This document shows positions 36,201 through 50,620 of a DNA stretch of 64,000 nt, piece by piece. Origin of the DNA: Agrostemma githago (Eukaryota; Streptophyta; Magnoliopsida; Caryophyllales; Caryophyllaceae); contig OY288262.1 in assembly GCA_958450325.1 (NCBI GenBank), positions 5,995,142 to 6,059,141 of the forward strand, in the 5' to 3' direction. A model generated the notes under the pieces. The model saw only the letters and a list, made by a program, of their open reading frames with translations, ran no database searches and was not told the DNA's origin. The position numbers and the translations under genes are program-made. Position 1 is the first letter of the stretch. Each line of letters begins with the position of its first letter.

Positions 36201-36719
36201 ACCAACAATAATAAATATATATTTTCTCAACAAAAAAAAAACGCCAACAATAATAAATATAAAAAAGAGAAGGAATCGAATGTATATATTTTGAATAGTA
36301 AAGCAACTTCAGCGTAATACAACTATGCCTACAGCAGAAAACTACAACTACAACCAAACCCTAAATTACACACTATCAATCTTGCAACGCACACATTCAT
36401 CTCTGACCTTAATGAAATGTGACTTTTCTCAACAACGACTGTGACTTTGAAGTAAAACGACTGTGGCTTTGCTCATATAACAGCATGATTGTTAGAGATT
36501 AACACCCACACCGCATAACAACTGCAAGTACAACTACAACCCAAGCTGCAATACTCAATAACAATAATAAATATAACAATGATAAAGAAACAAACATAAA
36601 TATTTTGAATAATAAAACAACTACACCTACAGCTAAAACTACAACTACATGCAACCAACAAAATAATAATTTGCCTTGATTAAAGAACTACAAGTACAAC
36701 CAACCAATATGCAATACTC

Positions 36720-36754
<35 letters not shown>

Positions 36755-37088
36755 AATACAATGATAAATATAACAATGATAAAGAAACCAACATAAATAT
36801 TTGGAACAATAAAGAACCTTCGACGTAATACAACGTAATACAACAAAACAACTACTACAACAGTGAACGTGTGACTGTCTGTCATATTAAGTATGACTGT
36901 CACGTTATGACGGTGTGACTCTGCAAAAATATCAAACCAAACAAAATAATGTTCGACTTCAAATTTTCGTGACTCTTCTCATTTAACAAACCAAATATAT
37001 AGGGCTGTTAAGCTCTAATCTTACCTCCTACATGTTGCCCATTTTCAGGCATATGATCATCGCGTGGTTCTTCGAGGAACAACACCAT
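33286..37088 (-). CDS. FAR1-like Mutator transposase, four exons, one internal stop
   Basis: Exons 37088-37025, 35947-35496, 35408-34259 and 33926-33286 join in phase across GT-AG introns to 768 codons. The N-terminal FAR1 DNA-binding region covers about residues 25-170 (YVGQKFADIDGAFKFYQAY, CNKEGK, HNHDLV). The transposase core has Asp270 in FDPTY, Asp332/334 in TDQDP and Glu443 in TTQRSESESSFF, the expected acidic triad of this superfamily. A SWIM finger CxC...CxH is at 562-576. A CCHC-type knuckle (CKNCKRMGHHDKRNC) is near 719-733 and an acidic tail ends the protein. Codon 353 is TGA (34868-34866) where the family A copy has Cys, so a full product needs readthrough, or the copy is dead by one mutation. 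The product would bind element ends and move the element in the nucleus. Confidence 0.85.
34035..34215 (+). repeat. AGTCACAC word array in the last FAR1 intron
   Basis: Units such as AAGTCACACCCGTTATGCTG and CATAGTCACAGTCCTTACG continue on the plus strand, although the host gene here is on the minus strand. Confidence 0.75.
35948..37024. repeat. FAR1 first intron with words in reverse orientation
   Basis: In this intron the element word appears as its reverse complement: GTGACTTTTCTCAACAA, GACTGTGACTTTG, GTGTGACTGTC and GGTGTGACTCTGC. A segment of about 110 bases is duplicated (about 36002-36155 and 36359-36525, sharing CCCTAAATTACACACTATC). A (CAA)n microsatellite lies at 36719-36754. Confidence 0.7.
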
Positions 37089-37412
37089 TAGAGCATAAGG
37101 ACGTACAGCAATTTACGAATTAGGGTTTATTTATTCTAAATAATGGTATAGATAGAGGGATGCTGTTTTAATTGGGATAAATTTCGAATTTGATTGAGAG
37201 CTTGGTGAGAGATTTGTGATGATTTTCAAATTTTGGTGAGGGAGTGAATTTTATTGATGGAAAGGGTGATAGATATGGTGACAGAAATGGTGATGGAATG
37301 TTGTACTTTTGCCCTGCTGTTGTCTGCTGCTTGTCATTCATGGACATATTCTCCCTTTTTTTTATTAATCTAAGCCATCCATCCAAACCAAATCAAGGGC
37401 CAAAAACATAAC

Positions 37413-37522
37413 TTCCCAACTTTCCACTTTTCACCAAACTCCCTTGATCCCTTTTCTATATATACTCTCTCTCTCAACTTCCCACTTTTCACCAAACTCC
37501 CTTGATCCCTTTTCTATATATA

Positions 37523-37530
<8 letters not shown>
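37413..37530. repeat. Tandem duplication of the large element's right terminus
   Basis: The phrase CTTTTCACCAAACTCCCTTG with the following ATCCCTTTTCTATATATACT and CT repeats occurs twice in direct order, giving two copies of the terminal motif (37439-37451 and 37497-37509). An inverted fragment of the same end is at 44100-44235. Confidence 0.85.
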
Positions 37531-37593
<63 letters not shown>

Positions 37594-37603
37594 GAGAGAG
37601 AGA
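37530..37603. repeat. Compound (CT)n(TA)n(GA)n microsatellite
   Basis: CT, then about 40 bases of TA, then GA. It marks the junction between the large element and family A copy 2. Confidence 0.95.
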
Positions 37604-38194
37604 GGGAGGATCATATAAGGTCCAAGTATATGTATAAGATCCTAAGTCTCAATCTCAGCCTTTGGATGAAATAGAGATCAATGGCTTAGATTCGTTTGTA
37701 TATTTAATTATTTTCTAAGAATTTATGAGAAATTTATGTTTCCATACATGTCTCTTTTTTCCCACCCTCTATTTTCTCAACCCCATTCATTACTCTATTT
37801 TCCTTTTCCAATCACAAATCAATACTCCACTCTCCTCTGATGAACTTACCCTTCACCGTACAAAAATCTCGTCTTCATCAACCACTACTGCTTTTCACAT
37901 CTCCATTGTTGAAGCATCTTCATTGTCGAAGCTCCAAGTAACTGTCCAAGCATCTCCTTTGTCGACATTTCTTCATCTCAGGTAAATTATACTCTCCAAG
38001 CATCTCCTAATTTCGCACCTACATTCAGTACTCTGCTAATTTTGAAATTCGAGTAACCCTAATTTCGCATAGGGTTTTATGGTTTATGCTTATTTTATTC
38101 AACGATTAGTCATGTTTTAATCGTTTTTCGTACTGAGATTGTGGTTTAGGGTTATCAACTTTTTGCTTAACAATCAAAAAATTAGGGGTTATTA

Positions 38195-38310
38195 TGTCTT
38201 ACTCGTGAATTAGGGATTAATCGTGATTTTCTTACTCGTGAATTAGGGATTAATCGTGAATTAGCGATTTTCGTACTCGTGAATTAGGGATTAATCGTGA
38301 ATTAGGGTCT
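38195..38310 (+). repeat. Short tandem repeat in family A copy 2
   Basis: About three units of GAATTAGGGATTAATCGTG with CTTACTC spacers. Confidence 0.8.
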
Positions 38311-38559
38311 AGTCCCAAAATTAGTGTTTCTTACACAAACGTCAATATCTTACTGCATATTTGTGTGTATTGTTGTGGTTTTTGTTCATCGTTGCAGATT
38401 TGTTAGTTGATATGTCTTCCGGAGAACGTCAGTTGGTTGAAGCACTCTTCCAACCATGACATTCATGGGATTACGTCACTCGGTATGCACTAACCCACCT
38501 TTTGAATATTTGTACATTACTTTTACTGTGAAAATATTCCGCATTACTTTTTCCATTCA

Positions 38560-40250
38560 TAACGTCTAATCTTTTGCATTATTCAAAATTTCAACTACTT
38601 AACTTTAGAACTTCAGATAAGTCAATCCACAACTTCATAGCACAACATTTAAAACTTCATCAGCAAATAGTGGGAAGTTGTTCATTAGATTCCTGTAAAA
38701 CAACCTACCACACGCTTCAAACTTTAATTCAATTGTTTGGAAACTTCAACTCCCAATTGTTGAAACTTCAACTTTCAATTGATGAAACTTCACCTTCTGA
38801 ATATTTGTACATTACTTTTATTGTGAAAATAGTCCGCATTACTGTCAAACTTCCTACCACACGCTTCAAACTTTAGCTCAACTTCTTCGAAACTTCAACT
38901 CCCAATTGACGAAACTTCAACTTTCAATTGATGAAACTTCACAACCGTATAGTTTCGTCTTTAGTGCCTCACTACGTATTTAAATAATTTTGTCTTTTAG
39001 ACATTAATTCAACTGTAACATAACTTCATCACATAATGTCCGCAACTTCAGTAGATGACATTTACAACTTCGCACTCAAAACAACCTACTATACATACTT
39101 TACACTTTAACTCATATACAGTACAACTTCAACTCCCATATTCTGAAACTTTCAAATCGTGCCCCAAAGATTTGCACTGCACACTTTGTGAAACTTTAAT
39201 TTCATCACTTTGCACGCTTGAAACTTTACATCAAATACATTACAACTTCAATTGGCATACTGTGACACTGTAATTCGTTACCCAATATTTTACTTATATT
39301 ACGAACAGTCTACATGTTCACTACATTTCTAACCTACATGTTTTCAATTCCACAGGACGTTGTAACAAATCTTATAGAGAATTTCAACCAAGCAACCCCT
39401 TTACACGTGCTCCAAGACAAGCTGTACAAATTTTGGGACGTATTCATCAAAGATTGTCGTCCAGCAATCAATTTGCAGTCCGAACTTATTTTTCTGCCAG
39501 TCAACCTCAACCAATATTTTGTTTGCATTTGTCTCAACTCCAAGACAAACTCGAATTTCGTCATTATCTTCTGTAAACAAACGATCGGGCTACGAAGCAT
39601 CAGTTTTTTTCCAAACATGACGAACGCTATAAGTCTATTCAAGTAACCATATGACATAGTCCTTTATAGTAACATCTGCATAGATCTGAGTGCACAACAC
39701 TAAAGTAGCATGTATAGTGTAACCATGCCGCTCAAATTATGATTTAAATAATCTAGTATTTGAGACTTTTATTCAACTATTATACAACTTCGGGACATTA
39801 AGTGTGCAACTTCAGTAGATGACATATACAATTTCGGACTCATATCAACCTACTGCACACTTTACACTTTCACTCAAATACATTACAACTACAACTCCCA
39901 TATTCTGAAACTTCGAAATCGTTCCAATTTTCAATTTACGCAATTTTTGAGGAAGGTATTATCATTTTCTAAGCTTGGCTCAGTATTTTAATTATTTAAA
40001 ATTGTTTCTGTAACTTTAGTTCAGTTGCACTATAACTTCAGCACATATCTTTCAAAACTTCAAAAATTAACTGGTACACATTACCTGTCACTGAAATCAG
40101 TCTACTACACGCTTGAAAGTTTACATCAGACGAATTACAACTTCAACTCTCACACTGCGAAACTTCTTCAGAATCGTGCGCCATTACTTTGCGTAGCATA
40201 GCATTGGACACTTTAATTCCATCTCTGCACATTGTAATTACGACTTAGTT
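38560..40250 (+). repeat. AACTTCA word array of family A copy 2
   Basis: Dozens of degenerate copies of GAAACTTCAACT, ACAACTTCA and AAACTTTA, spaced about 15-30 bases apart, on the plus strand on both sides of the Ulp1 remnant. Confidence 0.8.
39356..39646 (+). pseudogene. Ulp1 exon remnant
   Basis: After the acceptor TTCCACAG, the frame DVVTNLIENFNQ ... KFWDVFIKDCRPAINLQSEL, then FLPVNLNQYFVCICLN, aligns with Ulp1 domain 2 of the large element (EAWDRFIQDC ... GHYPCICVNF). The catalytic His position is Gln-Tyr instead of Gly-His, and the Asp and Cys parts are absent. It is a decayed single exon with no expected activity. Confidence 0.7.
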
Positions 40251-40396
40251 GTGTTCAAGTTGTACGAAACTCCAGTTAATTTTAATCAAATCAGGATAAC
40301 TTCACTAAGTCGACTTCTTCACCAACACATGATGGAAATACACAAACGTGGTGAACAACGAAACTCCACTAAATATCGAACAATAAATGAACCTAC

Positions 40397-40430
40397 CAGC
40401 GGGCACTTCGACGATTTGCAAATCCTCCAT
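40397..40430 (-). pseudogene. FAR1 transposase exon 0 remnant
   Basis: ATG at 40430 opens MEDLQIVEVPA, ending at a GTAGGT donor. It matches the corresponding exon of family A copy 1, which reads IENLQIVEVPP with ATA in place of this ATG. No downstream FAR1 exons remain in this copy. Confidence 0.7.
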
Positions 40431-40842
40431 TCCAAAAAAATAATTCGATCGGAAACCGACGTCGGCTTGACGACGACACCTGAAAATCCAACTTAGAATC
40501 CTCCACAAACTGACCTGCCGCCAAAAAAATAAACCAAAAGCCAACAAACAGAAACCCATTGCTACTTATAAAAAAAACTCACCTCCAAGGACCAATGGAG
40601 AATACGAGAAAAAATCTGAAATTCCCTCATCGAATGCAGCGCGGAGTAATGAATATCGTGAAAGATGCAACTCCAGCTTCATTTAACACTTGCCTAACTA
40701 ATTGCTTTTACATTTAATCCACCACATAATCTCAGTCATCAATCTAAATTAATCTAGTGGCCATGATTTGGACTTAGGAACTTAAATTTAGGTGTGACCT
40801 TATTAGATCCCCTCTCTATATATATATATAATATATATATAT

Positions 40843-44055
<3,213 letters not shown>

Positions 44056-44099
<44 letters not shown>
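44056..44099. repeat. (AT)n microsatellite
   Basis: About 44 bases of alternating A and T at the right edge of the transposon cluster. Confidence 0.95.
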
Positions 44100-44102
<3 letters not shown>

Positions 44103-44235
44103 GAGTTTGGTGAAAAGTGGGAAGTTGGGAAGTTATGTTTTTGGCCATTGATTTGGTTTGGATGGATGGCTTAGATAAATAAAAAAAAAGGAAAATATGT
44201 CCGTGAATGACAAGCAGCAGTCAGCAGACAATATA
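44100..44235. mobile_element. Terminal fragment of a large-element relative, inverted
   Basis: Reads AAGGGAGTTTGGTGAAAAGT and continues as the close reverse complement of 37275-37455 (GTTTTTGGCCATTGATTTGG, GACAAGCAGCAGTCAGCAGA). The GGGATC part of the terminus is missing. The body of that element is not present to the right. Confidence 0.75.
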
Positions 44236-44265
44236 AGTGCCATGAATCTACCAAGTACATGTATC

Positions 44266-44700
44266 CAGGGACGTAGCTAGGTTAAGGCCAACCTGGGCCT
44301 TGGCCCGGGTAGCTTTTGAAAGAACAAATACAATTTAGTTACAATATCAACATGTAATCTTTGTAGCTCAGGTGATTTGTGGGCATTGGGGAAGTCTTCT
44401 GCCTCCTCTAGAAGTCAGGGGTTCGAGTACTACCGCGAATCTTTTTAAATTTTTTCCCCCTTTTTAAAAACTTAACTAAATTGAAGCATTTTGTCTAGTA
44501 TTTAAGACTATAAATTACTTTCTTTAACGGTACATATAAATACGTTTATATTCTAATAAAAAAATTATATTTAGAACTTTTGGAATGTTTATTTTGAAAA
44601 GTCATTTAAAATATTGTAAATAACGGCATCAAGAAAGTAAAGTTACAACTGAGGAAATATTTTCGGCCCTACCCAATATTTAATCCTGGCTTCGTCCCTG
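44266..44700. mobile_element. hAT MITE containing a tRNA-like pol III promoter
   Basis: Terminal inverted repeats CAGGGACGTAGCTAGG and (right, reverse complemented) CAGGGACGAAGCCAGG. The perfect 8-base target repeat CATGTATC lies at 44258-44265 and 44701-44708, so this is a 435-base hAT-type element. Inside are TAGCTCAGGTG (44364-44374) and GGTTCGAGTAC (44420-44430), matching tRNA A and B boxes at tRNA-like spacing. It has no coding. Confidence 0.88.
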
Positions 44701-44785
44701 CATGTATCTAAATGTAGGTGATATGTGCCATGAACCTTAAGTGTAGGGGATATGTATCAATGTCCTTGACTTCCTATTACCCCAT

Positions 44786-45845
44786 TCAAGCTGGAACATG
44801 GAGATCAAGAATGTCCAACTTGGATAAGAGATGAAAAAGTTGGGCCGACCCTAGGGCCTTGGTGAATATGTCAGCCACCTGATCAAGAGTAGAACGATAC
44901 TCGGGTTTAATAAACCCTTCCAAGAAAGCATCACGAACGTAGTGACAGTCGACTTCAATGTGTTTCTTTTGCTCATGAAAGATAGGATTCCGAAAAATGT
45001 GTAAAGTAGAATGATTGCCACAGTATACCAAAATAGGACGTGTGTAAAAGGCCATGGAGCCAGTTCAATTCGCAAACTAACGCTGCCATGGCTCTATATT
45101 CAGCTTCAGTGGAAGAACGAGAAACTGTTTGTTGTTTCTTTATATTCCACGAAATCGGAGACCCACCAAGCGAAACTAAGTATCCAGTAACCGATCGCCT
45201 AGTGAGAGGTCTCATCACTTTCTGAATCAGACTATAGAACACAAGGAGGCCCAGTTTGTGAAAAAGTTGATGTGTTATTCCCATGGGATGGTTCAGTCCC
45301 AAATGGGAAGATGGTCTCATAAAAAATGACATCGCGTGAGACAAAATATGTCTTACTTTCTAAATCGTAGACATGCCATCCCTTTTTATTGTGGGGGTAC
45401 CCTACAAAAATACACCTACGACTTCTTTTGATAAATTTATCTCCTCCTGTTTTTTTATTGTGAGCGAAACAGAGACACCCAAAAACCCGTAAATTTGTGT
45501 AGTAGGGGGGAGAACCGAAAAGTAATTCATACGAAGTTTTATGACCGTGGAGTGCCAAAGGAGTGCGATTAATTAAATAGGCGGCACTTAATATACATTC
45601 CCCACAAAAGGTTTTAGGCAAATGACCTTAAAAGAGAAGGCAAGGGCAACATTTAAAATGTGACGGTGCTTGCGCTCGACACGACCATTTTGTTGAGGGG
45701 TGCCCATACAAGAGGTTTGGAAATGAATCCCATGCTGGAAAAAATACCCGGCCATACAAATAAATTTGGTCCCATTATCGCTACGAACCATTTTAACCCG
45801 CTTAGAAAATTGAGTCTCGACCATGGCTAAAAAACTCATGAACAT
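44786..45845 (-). pseudogene. Ty1/copia remnant lacking reverse transcriptase
   Basis: Reading from high to low coordinates: an integrase part (VRSDNGTKF, then GTPQQNGRVERKHRH), a second integrase frame (AAYLINRTP, RVFGCLCFAHNKK, CIFVGYPHNKKG), then an abrupt jump at about 45235-45300 to RNase H (RRSVTGYLVSLGG, RSSTEAEYRAMA) and the polyprotein end (DQVADIFTKAL). The frame shifts at least twice. The whole reverse transcriptase region is absent, so this is an internally deleted, inactive copy. Confidence 0.85.
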
Positions 45846-45849
45846 AGAT

Positions 45850-46231
45850 GTGACTTCCGTTTTACGGTTAGTTTAATGAACTAGTCATTGTTCATTTGCT
45901 TATAAATACAAAATTATTGGGATTGAAGGTCAGCACAATAGCATAACAAATAAAGAACCTAACTCACTTCACATAATGTCATTTTCATATTTTTCAAGAG
46001 TAGTTAATGTAGAAAAAAATCATGTCTGAGATGCAATATAAGAACAAATATACGAGCATCAGGTCATACTGCAACAAACTCATTTAAACTATACTACAAG
46101 TGCGATAAATGTAGTTGATTTTAATGGTGCAATTGAACAAGTTCTCTTACCAACTTTATGACTACCATCTTCCGTTCTAGCTTTGCAAAGGAACAATGAA
46201 TAGTTCATTACACTAATCGTTACAATTCTTT
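45850..46231. other. Intergenic, nothing recognised
   Basis: AT-rich sequence between the copia remnant and the GGTACC repeat, without protein-like frames or clear repeats. Confidence 0.5.
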
Positions 46232-46563
46232 CAGGGGTACGATTAGCAAATGATTGAAACCACAGGGTACCATAGGAATAAAAGTTGAAAACACAAGGGC
46301 ACCATGTTTAAAACATTGAAAACATAGGGGTACCATGAACATTTCCTCAATTTTTAGTTTAACTTGAAGTTCGTTAATGGTTCTAACTAATTTTTCATCT
46401 AAAATTAATTAACCACTAATTAACCTAACTTTTACCGCCGTTATAACAGAAAATTGATCAGGGGTAGCACGGGATCTAAACACAAAACACAAGGTTACCA
46501 CATGAACAAACTTAAAATGAGGGTACCATGTGTAATCTGTCAAAGTTCGAGGGTACCGTGGGA
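46232..46563. repeat. Dispersed GGTACC-bearing repeat, copy 2
   Basis: Shares with 1810-2071 the ordered phrases ACAAGGTTACCA, GAACAAACTTAAAA, GAGGGTACCATGTGTAAT and GTTCGAGGGTACC at its right end. The left end has several GGGTACCAT/GGGCACCAT words. Confidence 0.6.
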
Positions 46564-46569
46564 AATATC

Positions 46570-46935
46570 CGTTCTTTTTAACATATTTTCAGTTCACTTC
46601 ACTTCAGTTCAGTCCACTTCAGTTCAGTTCAGGAGGCTCATTCTGTCTCAGTACTTCAGCCCGCTTTGGTTCTCCAATTCAGTTCAGTTAAATTCAGTTC
46701 AACTCATTTCAGTCCAAAAGAACAAGATCTAGGCCCTTCTCTTCAACTTTTTTCCAACTCACGTCAGTTCAACTACTTTAGTTCAGTTAAGTTCAGACCC
46801 AGGAGGCTCATTTGTTTCAGTAGTTTGGCCCACTTCAGTTTAGTTCAGTTCATCTCACTCCAATTCAACCTATTTCAGTCCAAAAGAACAGAGTCTTGCT
46901 TCATTTTCTTACTTTTTGATAAACCAAATGCGCCC
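46570..46935. repeat. Tandem pair of TTCAGTTCAG-rich units
   Basis: Two related units of about 180 bases (46570-46750 and 46755-46935) share CAGGAGGCTCATT, CAGTA..TT.GCCC.CTT and TTTCAGTCCAAAAGAACA. Each is made mostly of CAGTTCAGTT words. It is non-coding. Confidence 0.7.
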
Positions 46936-46949
46936 TAGAAGAGAAACGT

Positions 46950-47220
46950 CCAACTAGACCTTACAAAACGAACACAACCTGAGTCCGACCCAACACCCAA
47001 ACTGAAGACCCAATTTTGACCCGTAATTCGAATTGACCCGAGCTAACCTGAAACTGACCCCGACTATTATTATAGAAAACGAGTCAATATCACTACAAAA
47101 GTTTAAAATTATCAAACACGAAAATGACCCGAACCCAAAATGATTCAACCCGATTCTTATAACCCAAAAGTGATCAGACCCAAACATGACCCGGTTGACC
47201 CGTTTTGTCAGATATAGTCA
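46950..47220. repeat. GACCCG-word tract
   Basis: Degenerate GACCCG, ACCCGAAC and GACCCAA words recur. The same words appear at 7580-7835 and 8515-8780. It is probably part of an unrecognised repeat. Confidence 0.5.
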
Positions 47221-47809
47221 AAAGTCCAAACCCATGATAAATATCACGGAAATTACAGAAGTAAAAGAGAAATGATCGGACCCTCACAAATATCATTGAA
47301 ACACTGATGGACATCATATGCGTTCCTCTTTTTTCAATGAACTTGGATGCCCGAATCCCCGATAAAAATTGACAAATATCAGATCATAGGAAATCTTTTA
47401 GATTACACTCAACCAAGCATGAGTACAAATCAGACATGCCCGAACCCCGATAGATATCACAAAGATTAATAGATGCAATCATCTATGTTTTAGGGAAACT
47501 ACACAAAACCACAACTACGAATCAGATGAAAGAAAATCTTTTGATTGGAATATCAACCTTACAAAGTTGTAGGAGATTGAAAGTTTACAGACCTATTTTC
47601 CCTATCATACATATACATCATCCCTGAAACTGTGACAAATTATGGTGGTACAAAGACAGGCAGAGCCGCCTGATACTAATCACGGGCGCGACTTGCATTT
47701 CTGCCAGTGCACCCAATATCTTGGGTTGTCATCAGCCCAGATCACTGAAATCAGCGAATCTTCAAACTATGGCAGGATAAGGAGAACCATTCACAAACCC
47801 AGTAATCAT
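47221..47809 (-). other. 3' flank of the tubby-like gene
   Basis: Sequence immediately past the stop codon on the minus strand, likely containing the 3' untranslated region. Two similar phrases, ATATCA..GA..ATT and GCCCGAA.CCCCGATA, recur near 47355 and 47440. No other gene is seen. Confidence 0.4.
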
Positions 47810-50200
47810 TCATTCGCACACTGGCTTTGTATCAAAGCTACTTAGACAAATTGCAAACGCCTGGAAAGCAGATAGTGGGTAGCTATAATCCATGGTAAAT
47901 ATGTCTTTCCCGATCTTACCAAACTGTAAAATCACCCTTTCTTGTTCAGAAGCCGAGATGTTATGGTGGGGTTCAGTAGCTGCGACTAGTTGGAAATTCT
48001 TGACTGAGGCCACAGTTACCCGGCCTCGGAAGTTTAAGCACCAGCACTGGAGCTGCTCATGCCATCTAGGAGATTTGTTTTTAAGTACTAGTGGGTCCCC
48101 GGAAATGACACAAGACTGTTCAGATGACCCAATTTGGTTTTCTTTTTGTTGCAAGTTTTGTGATGGTGGAATCATCGGATCATCGAATAAGTGGGGAAAA
48201 GATTTTGGAGTTGGAGCGGTGCCTCCTTCTTGGATTGAAGCAAGAGGAATTGCGTCCATAACACAATGAAGCCTCCTAGGCCCACGAGTGCGTAGAATGT
48301 TGAGTTCATACGAGACGCTTCCAATATTGTAATTGCCAGCAGGCACCCTAGGAGATATCTGCTTACAATGAAATCTCCGACTACAGCGCCCACTTGTCTT
48401 GGCTGATGAATCACCCGGGGGTTGACTATCGTATACCGTGAATTTTGTACCCAGAAAATTTGACCTGCAATAGAGAATATTTATTAGATTATTGCGTATA
48501 GAAACTAATAATCAGCTTCGGCTAGGTTTAAGAAACTTGCCTGAGCTTTCCAACATATGCATTGCTAGCTCTTGAGAAGCCGTCTGCCACCAAGGATATG
48601 ACAAATTCCGTGCTAGTTGCCCTTCTGAATTTCCTAGCCGCTAGTAACAATTTATCATTCTCATCTTCAGCTGCAACGTTTTAAATTTTTAATTATTAGT
48701 AATAGCTTAACGAACTAGTCCTAGAACTAAAAATAAAATAAATTTGTGGGCTACTTTAACTTTGAGACTTCTATCGACTGTCAATTAGACAGGGTTTAGA
48801 TAATGAAAAAGGACAAACACACGCATCAATTCTAGAATAAGAATGAATCTATTTTCTTTAACGATAGACTCATTGCATGTTGTATTGATGGTATCCAATT
48901 CCAGAATAAAAAAAGCTTGGGAAATCAGCATGACTTACAAGGTGTCAATCCATAGTAGAGGCGATAAGTGGATGTTGCGCTATCCCTTTTGATAAAGCAC
49001 TGGATATGATTATCACGCGGACCAGGCTACAACAAAGCCGAGAAAGGTAAACAGTTATAAGTAGTGGAAAAAATAATCACGTATTTTAGAATTTACATTC
49101 GCACTGAAACAAAAGACTCGATCTTTACTGGCTTTGGAAATATGATGCAAGAAACCAAAATGGTCACCACTCTTCAAATTTCTGGTTTGTGAAGTATCTG
49201 TTGGTCAATGCAATAATGGACACAGTTTCACTACGACACATGTTTTCTTAGTTTTACAAGGTGTGATGCTCACCATGGCAATAAGAGCCCACGGAGGCAA
49301 TGTTGGCTGTATTTTTCATACAAAACTGTACACTGTATTTCTAAAATAATATATTGTGTAAGAATGACATGCTTTAGAGTTTACAGATGTCTAACACATA
49401 GTAGAATGGACAAATTGGGGAACATGATAATGACGGATATAGGAATCAGAAATTAAAAAAAATCGAAATTTCTTAGCGCTTGATGTGCCTTATATATACA
49501 TGGTCCCTGGATGTGTTTTGGCTAGTGCTTCCGTACGCTTTGAGCAGAGCTTAAGCCTTAAGTGTGCCTAATGGTAAACGATGAAAATTAGTAGATTGTG
49601 GCCTAAATAGTACTTTGACTGTGAATCTACTCATTTCATGTGTTTGATAAGCGACATATTGCGATAACATATCCACTGGAATCTACTCTTTGAATATGAC
49701 TGCATATTCAATTTATACATGAAAACAATTCGACTAATACCAAACACTTTTACTTAATTATGCTAATTTATCGTGATAGTCAAACTGCAATCTGCTAACC
49801 GTATGATCCACTATAACAAATCTGACATCTTTGATATAATGAAAAGTACCTGCTTCAAAGAGATGGGAAAAGTAAGGCGTCCACATTGTTGGGGGGTCTG
49901 AACAATTTGCTTGGTGACCTCTCTCCAAGACCTACAGACGGAAGCACAAAAGACGAGAGCGCTCCTAGCAGGCCAGGCAGTGGAACTTGCTTCGACCCTA
50001 CAAATGATATCGAAAAGCAATTCAGGGGGTAGATTAGCCCATTGCCCCTGCTGCTCGATTTCCTGAGGCGGCTGCGTGGGTTGATCAGGGGCAATATGCG
50101 ACCTTGATCTCCCCCGCCATAACAACCTCCCTTCACTCCCTCGTCTTGATAAGTTCCCAATCCCTTCTTTCACATCCTTCACAATACTCATCAATGCCAT
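47810..50200 (-). CDS. TLP: Tubby-like F-box protein, four exons
   Basis: Exons 50200-49850, 49026-48939, 48670-48541 and 48464-47810 join in phase to 407 codons, a normal length for plant tubby-like proteins. Residues about 53-100 are the F-box (WANLPPELLFDIICRVE ... VCRSWREVT), which would link to SKP1 in an SCF ubiquitin ligase. The tubby domain follows from about residue 118 (PGPRDNHIQCFIKRD) to the end, with FRGRVTVASVKNFQLV and the C-terminal AFAICLSSFDTKPVCE signatures, the latter with Val where Ala is usual. This domain binds phosphoinositides and tethers family members to the plasma membrane. Intron 1 after SLKQ is the conserved family position. Intron 3 starts GC (CTCAG then GCAAGT at 48540), and the reading frame requires it. 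The copy looks complete and functional. Confidence 0.97.
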
Positions 50201-50620
50201 CTTCTTCTTCTTCTTCTTCTTCTTCTTCTTTCACTAAATCAATCCACGCCTACTTACGATATTCAACTCAATCTCACGCCACATTAACAATCTCAATCTA
50301 CCAACAAAAGCCTGCACCACCCAAACCTCCATCAAAATCATAACAAAACATAACAGAACATTCAAATTAATAGCATAATCATACAGATATGTTTGTTTAC
50401 CCACAAATTACTTACTAAACCCGAACCCAAAAATTAACACCCGAAATGATTAACCCCATCTCACATCCGAAACCCGACTCAATCCGAATCTGAGATATGT
50501 ATGTAGATCTGAACATGAAATGAGATCCAAACCAACTAAAAAAAAGATGGGAGGAAACCTGAAAGATTCGATGATGATGATGGTGGTGGTGGTGGTGGTG
50601 ATAGAGGAGGGATGAAAAGA
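50201..50620 (-). promoter_or_regulatory. Leader of the tubby-like gene with a probable 5'UTR intron
   Basis: Right before the ATG (transcript sense) is a (GAA)n tract (plus 50203-50232). Further up, a CAG/GTTTCC donor at 50559/50558 and a GGTGGTGCAG acceptor at 50312 could frame a 5'UTR intron (50558-50312), common in this gene family. A (GGT)n(GAT)n tract lies at 50573-50601. The splice sites are inferred from sequence only. Confidence 0.5.

Larger units (their letters stand above)
37600..40816. mobile_element. FAR1-type element, family A, copy 2 (deletion derivative)
   Basis: Left end AGGATCATATAAGG (37607 on) and right end, reverse complemented, GGGATCTAATAAGG (40814 down) beside microsatellites. 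It keeps the leader and splice donor of the KI gene (CTTCATCTCAG then GTAAAT at 37980), a KI start fragment (ATGTCTTCCGGAGAACGTC near 38412), one Ulp1 exon remnant (39356-39646) and FAR1 exon 0 (40430-40397). Most coding sequence is missing. The rest is AACTTCA-word array. It is non-autonomous. Confidence 0.75.

Noticed and set aside
36079..36903. Cys/Val-rich minus-strand frames
   Set aside because: They come from the (CAA)n tract and a duplicated intron segment of the FAR1 gene.
44364..44430. tRNA gene
   Set aside because: A and B boxes fit, but no acceptor stem or anticodon arm can be formed, and the stretch lies inside a hAT MITE.
50104..50343. Ser-rich plus-strand frame
   Set aside because: It is the reverse of the (GAA)n leader and first exon of the tubby-like gene.
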